64,000 nucleotides of DNA from Alcanivorax sp. (GTDB lineage: Bacteria > Pseudomonadota > Gammaproteobacteria > Pseudomonadales > Alcanivoracaceae): NCBI RefSeq assembly GCF_019431375.1, contig NZ_CP080267.1, positions 1,364,001-1,428,000 on the forward strand, in the 5' to 3' direction. Position 1 is the first letter of the stretch; each line of letters begins with the position of its first letter. The notes beneath the pieces are model-generated. The model had not been told where the DNA came from, made no database searches, and saw nothing but the letters and a program-made list of their open reading frames with translations. The position numbers and the translations under genes were made by a program. This document shows, piece after piece, positions 34,049 to 42,154 of this stretch.

Positions 34049-35218
34049 ATGCGCACCCCAATCACCCTTTTCTTTCTCGTCAGCCTGCTGTGCTCATCAC
34101 TGAGCGCTGCCAACCTGACTGAAGCCCAGAAGAAACAGCTCCAGACCCTGCTCCCCGGGGTGACGCTTAACGACGCCACTCTCGAACAACTGGAGGATGT
34201 TTTCTATACCCGGGAAATGCCGGTACGCAATCGCCTCAAGGCTATCAGCCAGATGGTCGGGTTGGACCAGATGCCTCCCGGCAGCACCCTGAAACGCACC
34301 ATCTGCATCTGGGATATCGGCGGACGCAACGGCCTGGTATTCAATGCTGCCATGGAGCAGCGGGCGCTGGCTCTGGAGTACGGCATCAACCTGGAGATGG
34401 TGCCCTATACCAACGAAAGCGTGATGGTGGACGAGTTCAAGGCTGGCCGCTGCGATGCCGCCCTGATGAGCGGCCTGCGTGCCCGCCAGTTCAACCTCTA
34501 CAGCGGCAGTGTGGACGCCATCGGCGCCGTGCCGACACAAAAGCATATGCACACCCTGCTGCAGGTGCTCGCTCACCCGAGACAGGCCGGCCATATGGTG
34601 CAGGGCGATTATGTGGTGATGGGCATCTACCCGGCCGGCGCCGCGCACATTTTCGTTAACGACAAGAGCATCAGCTCCCTGGCCAAGGCAGCCGGCAAGC
34701 GCGTTGCGGTTCTCGACTATGATGAGACCCAGGCGGAGATGGTGGCGGCCATTGGCGCTACGCCGGTGACCACCGATATCGTCAGCGCTCCCAACAAGTT
34801 CAACAACGGCCAGATTGATATTCTGCCCGCCCCCTTGGTCGCTTATGAACTGCTGGAACTCTATAAAGGCATGAGCCCGGATGGCGGCGTGGTGGACTAC
34901 CCCCTGACCCAGCTCTCCATGCAGTTAATTGGACGCCTGGACAAGTTTCCCAACGAAGTGGCACAACTGATCCGCGAAGCCTCCTTCGAGGCCTACCCCG
35001 AAGTCATCAAACGCATAGAACAGGAAACCCGCCGGGTCCCCGAGCGCTGGATGATTGCAATTCCGGACAAGGACAAGCGGGAATACGAAGTGATGATGCA
35101 GGATGCCCGCGATGCATTGCGCGCCCAGAAATATTACAGCGCCGACATGCTCAGCCTGCAGCGCAAAATTCGCTGCAAATTCGACCCGGCACGATCCGAG
35201 TGCAGCATCACTGAATAA
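34049..35218 (+). CDS. Periplasmic TRAP-type solute receptor, AdeT1/2-like (paralogue 1)
   Basis: A 389-residue exported protein (signal peptide about 1-20, SLSA-ANL). Residues about 21-85 are an extra N-terminal helical region (LTEAQKKQLQTLLPGVTLND) shared with the third paralogue. The receptor body starts at RTICIWDIGGRNG. Motifs shared by all five paralogues are GxCDAALMSG, FNNGQIDILPAPLVAYELLELYKGMSPDGG and a C-terminal IRCKFDPARSEC. Four conserved cysteines suggest two disulfides. The family resembles Acinetobacter AdeT1/AdeT2, once described as efflux components but built like TRAP solute-binding proteins. Ligand unknown. First of three tandem copies. Confidence 0.78.
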   Translation: MRTPITLFFLVSLLCSSLSAANLTEAQKKQLQTLLPGVTLNDATLEQLEDVFYTREMPVRNRLKAISQMVGLDQMPPGSTLKRTICIWDIGGRNGLVFNAAMEQRALALEYGINLEMVPYTNESVMVDEFKAGRCDAALMSGLRARQFNLYSGSVDAIGAVPTQKHMHTLLQVLAHPRQAGHMVQGDYVVMGIYPAGAAHIFVNDKSISSLAKAAGKRVAVLDYDETQAEMVAAIGATPVTTDIVSAPNKFNNGQIDILPAPLVAYELLELYKGMSPDGGVVDYPLTQLSMQLIGRLDKFPNEVAQLIREASFEAYPEVIKRIEQETRRVPERWMIAIPDKDKREYEVMMQDARDALRAQKYYSADMLSLQRKIRCKFDPARSECSITE

Positions 35219-35227
35219 CCTATGACA

Positions 35228-35246
35228 CGGCGCCATGTTGGCGCCG
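35228..35246 (+). promoter_or_regulatory. Hairpin between receptor genes 1 and 2
   Basis: CGGCGCC and GGCGCCG around ATGTT, with outer complementary bases TATGACA/TTGTCATA. No T run follows; a possible attenuating or stabilising hairpin. Confidence 0.45.
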
Positions 35247-35328
35247 CGTACAATTGTCATACAGGCGGTAAAACTTCACCCCCCTTCTGCATGCTATAAG
35301 CATGGCAACGAATGGCAAAGGAAACGTC

Positions 35329-36411
35329 ATGGGGATTTATCGCACCCTTATTATGGGCCTTTTGGGCCCCGCTCTGCTGTCACTGGCAAGCACCAGCCAG
35401 GCACTCACACTGACAGCCAAGCAGCAACAACATCTTGCCGAAGCCCGCAAGGAAATGGGCTTGGGCCCGGACGACATGCTCAAGCGGCACATCTGCTTGT
35501 GGGATCTGTCCGGCCGCTCCGGCCCGATTTTCAACGGCGCCACCAACCTGCGTCTGGATTTGCTGCGCTATAAAATTGATATCAGCCTGGAAGCCTTTAC
35601 CAACGAAGGCGCCATGGTCGCATCATTGAAAAATGGCCAATGTGACGCCGCGCTGATGAGTGGTTTTCGCGCCCGGCAGTTCAACCGTTTTAGCGGCACC
35701 ATCGACGCTATCGGCGCTTTGCCGTCACTGGAACACATGGACATGCTGATGAAGTCCATCGCATTGCCCCAGCTCAGCAAAAACATGGTCAGCAACAAAT
35801 ACCAGACCCTTGCTGTCACCCCGGCCGGCGCAGCCTACTTGTTTGTCAACGACAACAAGCTGAACTCCCTGGAACGGGTCGCCGGCAAAAAGATCGCCGT
35901 ACTCGATTTTGATCCGGGCCAGTCAAAGATGGTTGCCCAGATCGGTGCGACTCCAGTAGCCACGACCCTCGCCACTGCACCCAATCAGTTCAACAACGGC
36001 AGCGTGGATGTGCTTCCCGCACCACTGGTGGCCTATCAGGTACTGGAACTCTACAAGGGCATGTCACCGGATGGGGGCATTGTTAATTACCCGATCGTGC
36101 AACTCACCGCCCAGCTGATTGGTCACACTGACCGTTTCCCCCCGGCGTTTGCCGCAGTAATCCGGGAAGTGGCAGCCGACAGCTTTTCCTCTATCCAGAC
36201 AGCGCTGGAAAAGGAAGCCGGGCAGATTCCCAAGCATTGGTGGATTGAAGTGGATGGCAATGAAAAGCTGCAATACGACAGCATGATGCGCGCAGCACGG
36301 CTGAAATTGCGCGAAACCGGCTACTACGATGCCACCATGCTGAAGATCATGAAGCGTATTCGCTGCAAGCTGGACGCCCAGCGACCAGAGTGCAGCCAGG
36401 AAACGGAATAA
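35329..36411 (+). CDS. Periplasmic TRAP-type solute receptor, AdeT1/2-like (paralogue 2)
   Basis: A 360-residue paralogue of the preceding protein. The ATG at 35329 behind AAAGGAAA gives a signal peptide ending near SQA-LTL. The N-terminal extension is shortened (LTAKQQQHLAEARKEMG). The receptor begins KRHICLWDLSGRSG; GQCDAALMSG, ELYKGMSPDGG and IRCKLDAQRPEC are conserved. It diverges most from the others within the tandem set (for example FDPGQSKM where the others have YDxTQAEM), so its ligand range may differ. Confidence 0.78.
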   Translation: MGIYRTLIMGLLGPALLSLASTSQALTLTAKQQQHLAEARKEMGLGPDDMLKRHICLWDLSGRSGPIFNGATNLRLDLLRYKIDISLEAFTNEGAMVASLKNGQCDAALMSGFRARQFNRFSGTIDAIGALPSLEHMDMLMKSIALPQLSKNMVSNKYQTLAVTPAGAAYLFVNDNKLNSLERVAGKKIAVLDFDPGQSKMVAQIGATPVATTLATAPNQFNNGSVDVLPAPLVAYQVLELYKGMSPDGGIVNYPIVQLTAQLIGHTDRFPPAFAAVIREVAADSFSSIQTALEKEAGQIPKHWWIEVDGNEKLQYDSMMRAARLKLRETGYYDATMLKIMKRIRCKLDAQRPECSQETE

Positions 36412-36445
36412 CACTCCCACCACCATCATCCACAGTTGGCACCGC

Positions 36446-36466
36446 GGCCAGCCACCCCGGCTGGCC
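36446..36466 (+). promoter_or_regulatory. Hairpin between receptor genes 2 and 3
   Basis: GGCCAGCC and GGCTGGCC around ACCCC, without a T run. Similar in place to the hairpin after receptor gene 1. Confidence 0.4.
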
Positions 36467-36560
36467 AGCCAGCGACTCGCCGGTCACGACTGTCACAATG
36501 GGCATTCAATCTGAAGTTGCCACTTCGCATTCAAACAATAATATGCCCATGGAGGCCCGC

Positions 36561-37736
36561 GTGAAATTTTTCCGCCATCTGCTCATTCTTCCCCTGCTGA
36601 TCGGCGCACTCACCGCCCACGCAGATAACTCACTGAACCTGTCACCTGCGCAACAGGCTGAGCTGGAAAAGTTTGCTCCTGGCGTATCGCTTACCCCCGA
36701 GCTGGCTGAAAAGCTGCGCGCCATTGCCTACGACCAGAGCCGCAGCCTCGACGACCGCATCGAAGCGATGCAGAAAGTGGCCGGCTTCAGCATGGGCGAA
36801 CCACTGAAACGGCGGATCTGTATCTGGGATATCGCCGGTCGTGCCGGCCCCATCTACAAGGCCGCCGAAGACCAGCGCACCCGGCTGCTGGAATACGGCG
36901 TGGATCTGGATATTCAAGCCTACACCAGCGAAAGCGTGGTGGTGGAAGACCTGAAAGCCGGCATCTGCGATGCGGCCCTGATCAGCGGCTTGCGCGGACG
37001 CCTGTTCAACAAGTACACCGGCACCATCGATTCCATCGGCGGCGTTCCCAGTGACGAGCATATGAAGATCTTGCTGCAGGTCATGGCCAATCCGAAATCC
37101 GCCGACAAGATGGTCAGTGGTGAATATGTAATTCTCGGCCTGGCCTCTGCCGGTGGCGCCTATGTTTTCGTCAACGACAGAACCATCAACACCCTGGCCA
37201 ATGCAGCGGGCAAACGGGTCGCAGTGCTGGACTATGATCCCACTCAGGCGGAAATGGTGTCACAGATCGGCGCCACCCCGGTGGCCTCGGACATCGTTTC
37301 TGCCCCCAACAAGTTCAACAACGGCGTAGTGGATGTGCTGGCAGCCCCCCTGGTGGCCTATGAAGTACTGGAACTGTACAAGGGCATGTCGCCGGACGGC
37401 GGCATCATCAACTACCCGCTGGCGCAAATCACCATGCAGCTGATCGGTCGCAAGGACAAGTTTCCCAACGAAGTGGCGCAGCTGGTTCGCGAAGAATTCT
37501 TCAACAGCTATCACCTGATCAAGGAACGACTGGACCAGGAAGCCGCCAAGGTACCGGATCACTGGTGGATCGAGATTCCGGATTCTGACAAACGGGAATA
37601 CGAAACAATGATGCAGGAAGCACGCCTTACCCTGCGTGAGAAAGACTATTACGATGCCGATATGCTGACCCTGCAACGCAAGATCCGCTGCAAGCTCAAT
37701 CCGTCGAAAGGAGAATGTGCGGATCCGGTGGAATAA
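36561..37736 (+). CDS. Periplasmic TRAP-type solute receptor, AdeT1/2-like (paralogue 3)
   Basis: A 391-residue paralogue. A GTG at 36561 with GGAGG six bases upstream is preferred over upstream ATGs because it puts the signal peptide (VKFFRHLLILPLL through AHA-DNS) at the N terminus. The extension (LSPAQQAELEKFAPGVSLTPE) matches paralogue 1, then KRRICIWDIAGRAG, GICDAALISG, ELYKGMSPDGG and IRCKLNPSKGEC. A strong terminator follows, closing the three-gene set. Confidence 0.78.
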   Translation: MKFFRHLLILPLLIGALTAHADNSLNLSPAQQAELEKFAPGVSLTPELAEKLRAIAYDQSRSLDDRIEAMQKVAGFSMGEPLKRRICIWDIAGRAGPIYKAAEDQRTRLLEYGVDLDIQAYTSESVVVEDLKAGICDAALISGLRGRLFNKYTGTIDSIGGVPSDEHMKILLQVMANPKSADKMVSGEYVILGLASAGGAYVFVNDRTINTLANAAGKRVAVLDYDPTQAEMVSQIGATPVASDIVSAPNKFNNGVVDVLAAPLVAYEVLELYKGMSPDGGIINYPLAQITMQLIGRKDKFPNEVAQLVREEFFNSYHLIKERLDQEAAKVPDHWWIEIPDSDKREYETMMQEARLTLREKDYYDADMLTLQRKIRCKLNPSKGECADPVE

Positions 37737-37740
37737 AAAA

Positions 37741-37774
37741 CAGCTTCAAGCTACAAGCCTCAAGCTACAACGCG
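37741..37774. repeat. Heptamer-phased left arm A6
   Basis: Units CAGCTTC AAGCTAC AAGCCTC AAGCTAC then AACGCG, starting 4 bases past the receptor gene stop. The unit AAGCTAC is one base from the rotated complement of the TAGCTCG unit that forms the large arrays at 38034-38264 and 38390-38464, which are the likely right arm. Confidence 0.75.
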
Positions 37775-37817
37775 GGCAGGGTCGTGCCAACCACATAACT
37801 CCCTGCCCGCGTTTTTT
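37771..37817 (+). terminator. Rho-independent terminator after receptor gene 3
   Basis: An 11-bp perfect stem, CGCGGGCAGGG (37771-37781) and CCCTGCCCGCG (37801-37811), then six T. The stem begins with the CGCG that ends the A6 left arm. Confidence 0.9.
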
Positions 37818-38033
37818 GTGGGAGGCTGCTTGCAGGCGAATCGAGGTAGCTAGAGGACAAAGGCCAAAATTTATCCGCCGTTCTTTCTGGAACTTGTAGA
37901 ATCCTGAGATTCCTGATCGCCCTCCGGGCGATTTCCGCGCAAGCGCCGTTCGCGGTCGAACGACCGCTCCCACAGCAGCTTCGCAGAAATACCAATGTTT
38001 TGGGAACTTTTTGGCCTGCCCAATCCAAAAGCG

Positions 38034-38264
38034 TAGCTCGTAGCTCGTAGCTCGTAGCTCGTAGCTCGTAGCTCGTAGCTCGTAGCTCGTAGCTCGTAGC
38101 TCGTAGCTCGTAGCTCGTAGCTCGTAGCTCGTAGCTCGTAGCTCGTAGCTCGTAGCTCGTAGCTCGTAGCTCGTAGCTCGTAGCTCGTAGCTCGTAGCTC
38201 GTAGCTCGTAGCTCGTAGCTCGTAGCTCGTAGCTCGTAGCTCGTAGCTCGTAGCTCGTAGCTCG
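38034..38264. repeat. Perfect 7-bp tandem array, 33 copies of TAGCTCG
   Basis: 231 bp, exactly 33 copies with no mismatch that I can find. The plus strand has a TAG stop every 21 bases in each frame, while the minus strand is open in all three frames and would read as a repeated R-A-T-S-Y-E-L heptapeptide. The core AGCT is self-complementary. No spacers, so not CRISPR. Confidence 0.97.
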
Positions 38265-38389
38265 TCCGGGCGATTTCCGCGCAAGCGCGGTTCGCATGTC
38301 GTAGATCCCCTGGGGGACAAGCATGGGCTCCCACAGCGGCTGCTTCTGTAGACATCCCGGAACTTGAGGAACTTTTTGGCTTTGCTCGT

Positions 38390-38464
38390 GAGCTCGTAGC
38401 TCGTAGCTCGTAGCTCGTAGCTCGTAGCTCGTAGCTCGTAGCTCGTAGCTCGTAGCTCGTAGCT
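38390..38464. repeat. Second TAGCTCG array, about 10 copies
   Basis: One variant unit GAGCTCG (38390-38396), nine exact TAGCTCG units (38397-38459) and a partial TAGCT, ending 5 bases before the stop of the UbiB-like gene on the other strand. Confidence 0.95.
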
Positions 38465-38469
38465 ACCTT

Positions 38470-39831
38470 CTAGTGCAAAAATCCGCCCGGCATATCATCA
38501 ATGGCCCCGAACATGTCCACGCGGTTATCGCTGAACATGTCCATTTCCGGCGCCAGCACCTGTACATAACGGTCGAAGTAAAGGAACTGTTTGAGCAACA
38601 GGGCAAATTCGCGGGGGAAACGGATGCCGTGGCCTTCGCCGATTTTCACCAGGTCCATGAGCAGGCGGTTGACTTCCTTGTCGTTGCGGTCGGCCTGCAC
38701 CAGGGCAGACGGGTCAACCTGACCCAGCGCCCCTTGCAGGCTTTCGATATCCCGCGCCAGCGCTTCCACATCCACTTCTTCGCGGGTCATGCCGATGATC
38801 GCCATGGCTTCCGCCATCTGCCGGACATCACCCCGGCCGATGGCATCAAAGAATTTGGCCATGCCATCCCAGGCCTCGCGGCGAATGCGACCGACAATAC
38901 CGAAATCGATAAAGCCGACTCGACCATCCTCCAGCAACATCAAATTGCCAGCATGGACATCCGCATGGAAGAAATCACACAACATCAGGCTGGAAAACCA
39001 GGTATTCAGGGCTGAGATCAGGGTTTCCGCCGGATCATCAGTATATTGTCTGAGCACATTCATGTCGGTCAGGGGAACCCCGAAGAAGCGCTCCATGGTC
39101 AGCACCTTGCCGGTGGTGTGGGACATGACCGGATCCGGTGCCACCGCCGAGGTATTGCCGGTATCACGCAGGAAAGCATTGAACGCCTGCAGATTGTGGG
39201 CTTCCTTGATGAAGTCACATTCTTCCAACATGCCGGCCTGTAACTCCTCAATGACACCGGAAATGGCAGAACGGGACAGCCCCGGTGCCAACCGCTCGGT
39301 CACCCGGGCAGCAAAGTAGAGAAAATTGAAATCCGTCAGCAGCACATTACGTACACCGGGCCGCTGAACTTTGATAACCACATCCTGTCCGTTTTTGAGC
39401 TTTGCCGCATGAACCTGCGCAATGGACGCACTGGCCAATGGCTTGGGGTCAACCGACTGATATAGCGACTCCAGCGATCCGCCCAGCTCTTTTTCGATGG
39501 TTTCACGGATATAGTGAAACGGCAGTGCCGGGGTGCGATCCAGGCAACGCTGGAATTCCACCACGTACTCTTCCGGGAAGATTGATGGGGAGCTGGCAAT
39601 AAACTGCCCCAGCTTGATGTAGGTAGTACCCAGGGATTCGAAGGTGGTACGCAGCAAAGCCGGTACTGGCGGGCGATCGCCGAGCATCCAGTTGAGCCCC
39701 TGCCGCCCCACTACCCCGAGCGTTTCCAGGATGCGCAGGCCACCACGGGCAGTATTCATGGCGAGAGAAACACCGCTTCTCTCGCCAGCCAGCCAGGCTT
39801 TCATGTCTTTGATGTCAGTGTAATCAGTCAT
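38470..39831 (-). CDS. UbiB/ABC1 (AarF)-family atypical kinase
   Basis: A 453-residue member of the ABC1/ADCK/UbiB family. The family KxGQ signature is seen as YIKLGQFIAS near residue 72, the Ala-rich loop is ASASIAQVH near 132 (Ser replaces the first Ala), the lysine is in VVIKVQRPG near 151, the catalytic loop is DFFHADVHAGNLML near 290 and the metal site FIDFGIVG near 310. Members are ATPases linked to ubiquinone and lipid handling. The long C-terminal membrane segments of true UbiB are not evident, so it is a second-type AarF protein. It is divergent from the TatT-receptor-permease operon. Confidence 0.9.
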   Translation of the reverse strand: MTDYTDIKDMKAWLAGERSGVSLAMNTARGGLRILETLGVVGRQGLNWMLGDRPPVPALLRTTFESLGTTYIKLGQFIASSPSIFPEEYVVEFQRCLDRTPALPFHYIRETIEKELGGSLESLYQSVDPKPLASASIAQVHAAKLKNGQDVVIKVQRPGVRNVLLTDFNFLYFAARVTERLAPGLSRSAISGVIEELQAGMLEECDFIKEAHNLQAFNAFLRDTGNTSAVAPDPVMSHTTGKVLTMERFFGVPLTDMNVLRQYTDDPAETLISALNTWFSSLMLCDFFHADVHAGNLMLLEDGRVGFIDFGIVGRIRREAWDGMAKFFDAIGRGDVRQMAEAMAIIGMTREEVDVEALARDIESLQGALGQVDPSALVQADRNDKEVNRLLMDLVKIGEGHGIRFPREFALLLKQFLYFDRYVQVLAPEMDMFSDNRVDMFGAIDDMPGGFLH

Positions 39832-40006
39832 AATAAAGTCTTACTTTCCCGGTGGATGCGCAGCACAACGTAACGTATTCCATCATAAAGCAAATTTATT
39901 GTTTGTAATTGCTTGCAGGCTTTTTTGTAATTGCCGCTTGTGCCAATAGACAGACTTTCGTACCTTTGATCGCGCTAATCCGAGAACAATAACAAGGAGC
40001 TATAGA

Positions 40007-41035
40007 ATGGGTTCTCTGACCTTGACAAAAATGCTAGGACATTCCCGTCTGGCCCTGGTAGGGGGCGCCATCCTGGCTCTGCAAGGCTGTGGCGTCATCT
40101 ACAAGACAACCGGGGACGTGCTGATCAGCTTCGGCCGCTCCGAGATGCTTCCCTACATGCTCACCTTTGACGATGTGCGCATGGCCTGTGTCACCGGCGA
40201 GGCTCAAACCCCGCTGCTGATGGCCTTCGAGCGCGTCGGCTCACATCCAGAGAAGCTGGGCGCCATGGTCTTCACCACCGCTGCCACCTGTGCAGAACAG
40301 ATCGCCATTGACGCCGAGCTGCGCTACATGCGTGGCGTCAAGGATGGCAACGTGAATGAAGCCCAGGACGCACGCATCGAACAGAAACGCTGGTCTGCCA
40401 TTGCGGCTGATCGCCAGTACACCGCCTACAAGAACATGAAGACCGCCTTCGGTGAACAGAAAGAGGGCGAATGCCCTAAGCTGAAAACCGATTTCGACGA
40501 GCTGGTGTGGATGGTCGGCAACATCTCCGGTGTCCAGGCCCTGCTCAATGACGGTGCCTCCGACGGCGCCGTGGGCGTACCCCGCGATCTCGCCGCCAAG
40601 GTAGAGCGCAACATGAAGTGCCTGGATAACGACAAGTGGTGGGGCGTACCGCGTGGTACCCGTGCTGCCGTCTGGAACCTGTTGCCCATGCTGGCTCCGG
40701 CCAATGCCGAACCGTGGAAAGAGCTGGAAGCCTCTGCCAAGGCCGGCTTTGATGGTGGCGTCCGCCTGGGCAGCGCCCTGTATGCCATGAGCGCCTTCAG
40801 CAAGGGCGACGACGAACGTATGCGCAAAGCCATTCGTGACTTTGCCGCCAACGACCAGAATCTGGATCCGGAATACGCCATGATGGATGCCATTGCCGGC
40901 TTCATCATCACTGGCATTTCCGACCGGGAATGGACAGAAAATACCGGTAAGCGCACCCCTATTGGTGGGCTTGGGACTTTCTGGGATGACGCCGCCAAAT
41001 CCGGACCGGCGGTCAATATTGACGATTTGCTGTAA
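40007..41035 (+). CDS. TatT-like lipoprotein, TRAP transporter T-component
   Basis: A 342-residue lipoprotein: the lipobox ALQGC places Cys at residue 28, followed by Gly, suggesting outer-membrane anchoring on the periplasmic side. The segments TTGDVLISFG, LTFDDVRMACVTGEA, LLMAFERV and TTAATCAEQ resemble the TRAP-associated TatT family, alpha-helical TPR-like proteins that trimerise and pair with the solute receptor. It lies 62 bases before a receptor gene and two genes before the fused permease, which supports the call. The family assignment is by pattern memory and should be tested by profile search. Confidence 0.65.
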   Translation: MGSLTLTKMLGHSRLALVGGAILALQGCGVIYKTTGDVLISFGRSEMLPYMLTFDDVRMACVTGEAQTPLLMAFERVGSHPEKLGAMVFTTAATCAEQIAIDAELRYMRGVKDGNVNEAQDARIEQKRWSAIAADRQYTAYKNMKTAFGEQKEGECPKLKTDFDELVWMVGNISGVQALLNDGASDGAVGVPRDLAAKVERNMKCLDNDKWWGVPRGTRAAVWNLLPMLAPANAEPWKELEASAKAGFDGGVRLGSALYAMSAFSKGDDERMRKAIRDFAANDQNLDPEYAMMDAIAGFIITGISDREWTENTGKRTPIGGLGTFWDDAAKSGPAVNIDDLL

Positions 41036-41043
41036 GCCTGTTT

Positions 41044-41064
41044 GCGGCCCCTTGGGGCCGCTTT
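41044..41064 (+). terminator. Hairpin between the TatT-like and receptor genes
   Basis: GCGGCCCC and GGGGCCGC around TT, followed only by TTTG. A weak or partial terminator that could set the ratio of lipoprotein to receptor mRNA. Confidence 0.5.
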
Positions 41065-41097
41065 GAATTAGATTAAGAAGTAACCAGGAGACAAGCC

Positions 41098-42111
41098 ATG
41101 CGCTATTTGAAGGCGTTTACCACAGCAGCCACTGCTGCACTTGCATTGACACTTAGCCCCGCCCAGGCCGCCGAAAAACGGTCCATGTGCGTATTTGATA
41201 TCATCGGTGCCAACGGTGATATCTATAACATCATGAAGGACTACAAGACCGCCGCCCTCGGTTGGGGTGTGGATCTGGAGCTGAAACCCTACACCGATGA
41301 AAAAATCGCCTCCGAAGATCTGAAAGCCGGCCAGTGCGATGCTGCGGTACTCACCGGTATCCGTGGCCGCCAGTTCAACAACTACACCGGCAGCCTGGAC
41401 TCCATCGGTGCCATCCCCTCCTACGATGCCATGCGCACCGTGATCACCGTGCTGGCCAGTGGCAACCCCTCCATCAACGAGAAGCTGGTTTCCGGCCCCT
41501 ACGAAGTGGGCGGCGTTGCCCCCATGGGTGCCGCCTACCTGTTCGTGAAAGATCGCACCATCGACACCGTGGGTGAGCTGTCCGGCAAATCCATCGCCGT
41601 ACTGGAATATGACAGCGCCCAGGCCAGCATGGCGTCCCGGGTTGGCATGTCTCCGGTAATGTCCGACATCACCAACTTCTCCGGCCGCTTCAATAACGGT
41701 TCCGTGGACATCTGCTTTGCGCCGATTGCTGCCTACTCTGCCCTGGAACTGTACAAGGGCATGCAGCCGGATGGCGGCATGATCGATTATGTACTGGGCC
41801 AGCTGACTGCCCAGGTCATTCTCAAGAAAGACCGCTTCCCGGATGGCTATGCTGACAGCTCTCGTAAGTACATGCTTGGCCAGTTTGACCGCGCCATGAC
41901 GGTGATCGAGAACGCCAACAACGAAGTCGACAAGAAGTGGTGGATTCGTATCCCCGAGGCCGACAAGCTGCGCTATGACGAAATGATGCGCGAAGCCCGC
42001 ATCGCCCTGACCAATGATGGCGTTTACAGCAAGGATATGATGTCCCTGCTGCGCAAGGTGCGCTGCAAGGAAGAGCCTTCCCGCGCCGAATGCGTCAATC
42101 CGGTCGAGTAA
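41098..42111 (+). CDS. Periplasmic TRAP-type solute receptor, AdeT1/2-like (paralogue 4)
   Basis: A 337-residue receptor without the N-terminal extension: signal peptide about 1-23 (AQA-AEK), then directly KRSMCVFDIIGANG. GQCDAAVLTG, ELYKGMQPDGG and VRCKEEPSRAEC are the shared motifs; an extra Cys is present in DICFAPIAA. It sits between the TatT-like lipoprotein and the fused TRAP permease, so it is the most likely cognate receptor of that transporter. A hairpin follows the stop, which would favour excess receptor over permease. Confidence 0.82.
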   Translation: MRYLKAFTTAATAALALTLSPAQAAEKRSMCVFDIIGANGDIYNIMKDYKTAALGWGVDLELKPYTDEKIASEDLKAGQCDAAVLTGIRGRQFNNYTGSLDSIGAIPSYDAMRTVITVLASGNPSINEKLVSGPYEVGGVAPMGAAYLFVKDRTIDTVGELSGKSIAVLEYDSAQASMASRVGMSPVMSDITNFSGRFNNGSVDICFAPIAAYSALELYKGMQPDGGMIDYVLGQLTAQVILKKDRFPDGYADSSRKYMLGQFDRAMTVIENANNEVDKKWWIRIPEADKLRYDEMMREARIALTNDGVYSKDMMSLLRKVRCKEEPSRAECVNPVE

Positions 42112-42128
42112 GCGCAGTACCGATCAAA

Positions 42129-42154
42129 GTGGGGCCCGGGTGGCCCCGCTTTTC
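42129..42154 (+). terminator. Attenuator-like hairpin between receptor 4 and permease 1
   Basis: GTGGGGCC and GGCCCCGC pair around CGGGT, followed by TTTTCT. The short T run suggests partial termination. Confidence 0.6.

Larger units (their letters stand above)
37922..38464. repeat. Duplicated module: REP-like sequence plus heptamer array, two copies
   Basis: A module with CCGGGCGATTTCCGCGCAAG, GTTCGC, GCTCCCACAGC and GGAACTTTTTGGC occurs twice: 37923-38033 and 38266-38389. Each copy is followed by a TAGCTCG array, of 33 copies then about 10. This suggests tandem duplication of a module already holding an array. No protein-coding gene is supported in this 734-bp gap. Confidence 0.8.

Noticed and set aside
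34049..37736. Naming the receptors as RND efflux components (AdeT)
   Set aside because: The related Acinetobacter name came from an efflux context, but these proteins are exported, soluble and lie beside TRAP-type permeases; receptor is the better reading.
37746..38355. Long minus-strand reading frames across the heptamer array
   Set aside because: They consist of the repeat translation (ATSYELR cycles) with unrelated flanks, exist in all three frames, and have no supported start.
38034..38464. CRISPR array
   Set aside because: Direct 7-bp tandem units without spacers; no cas genes nearby.
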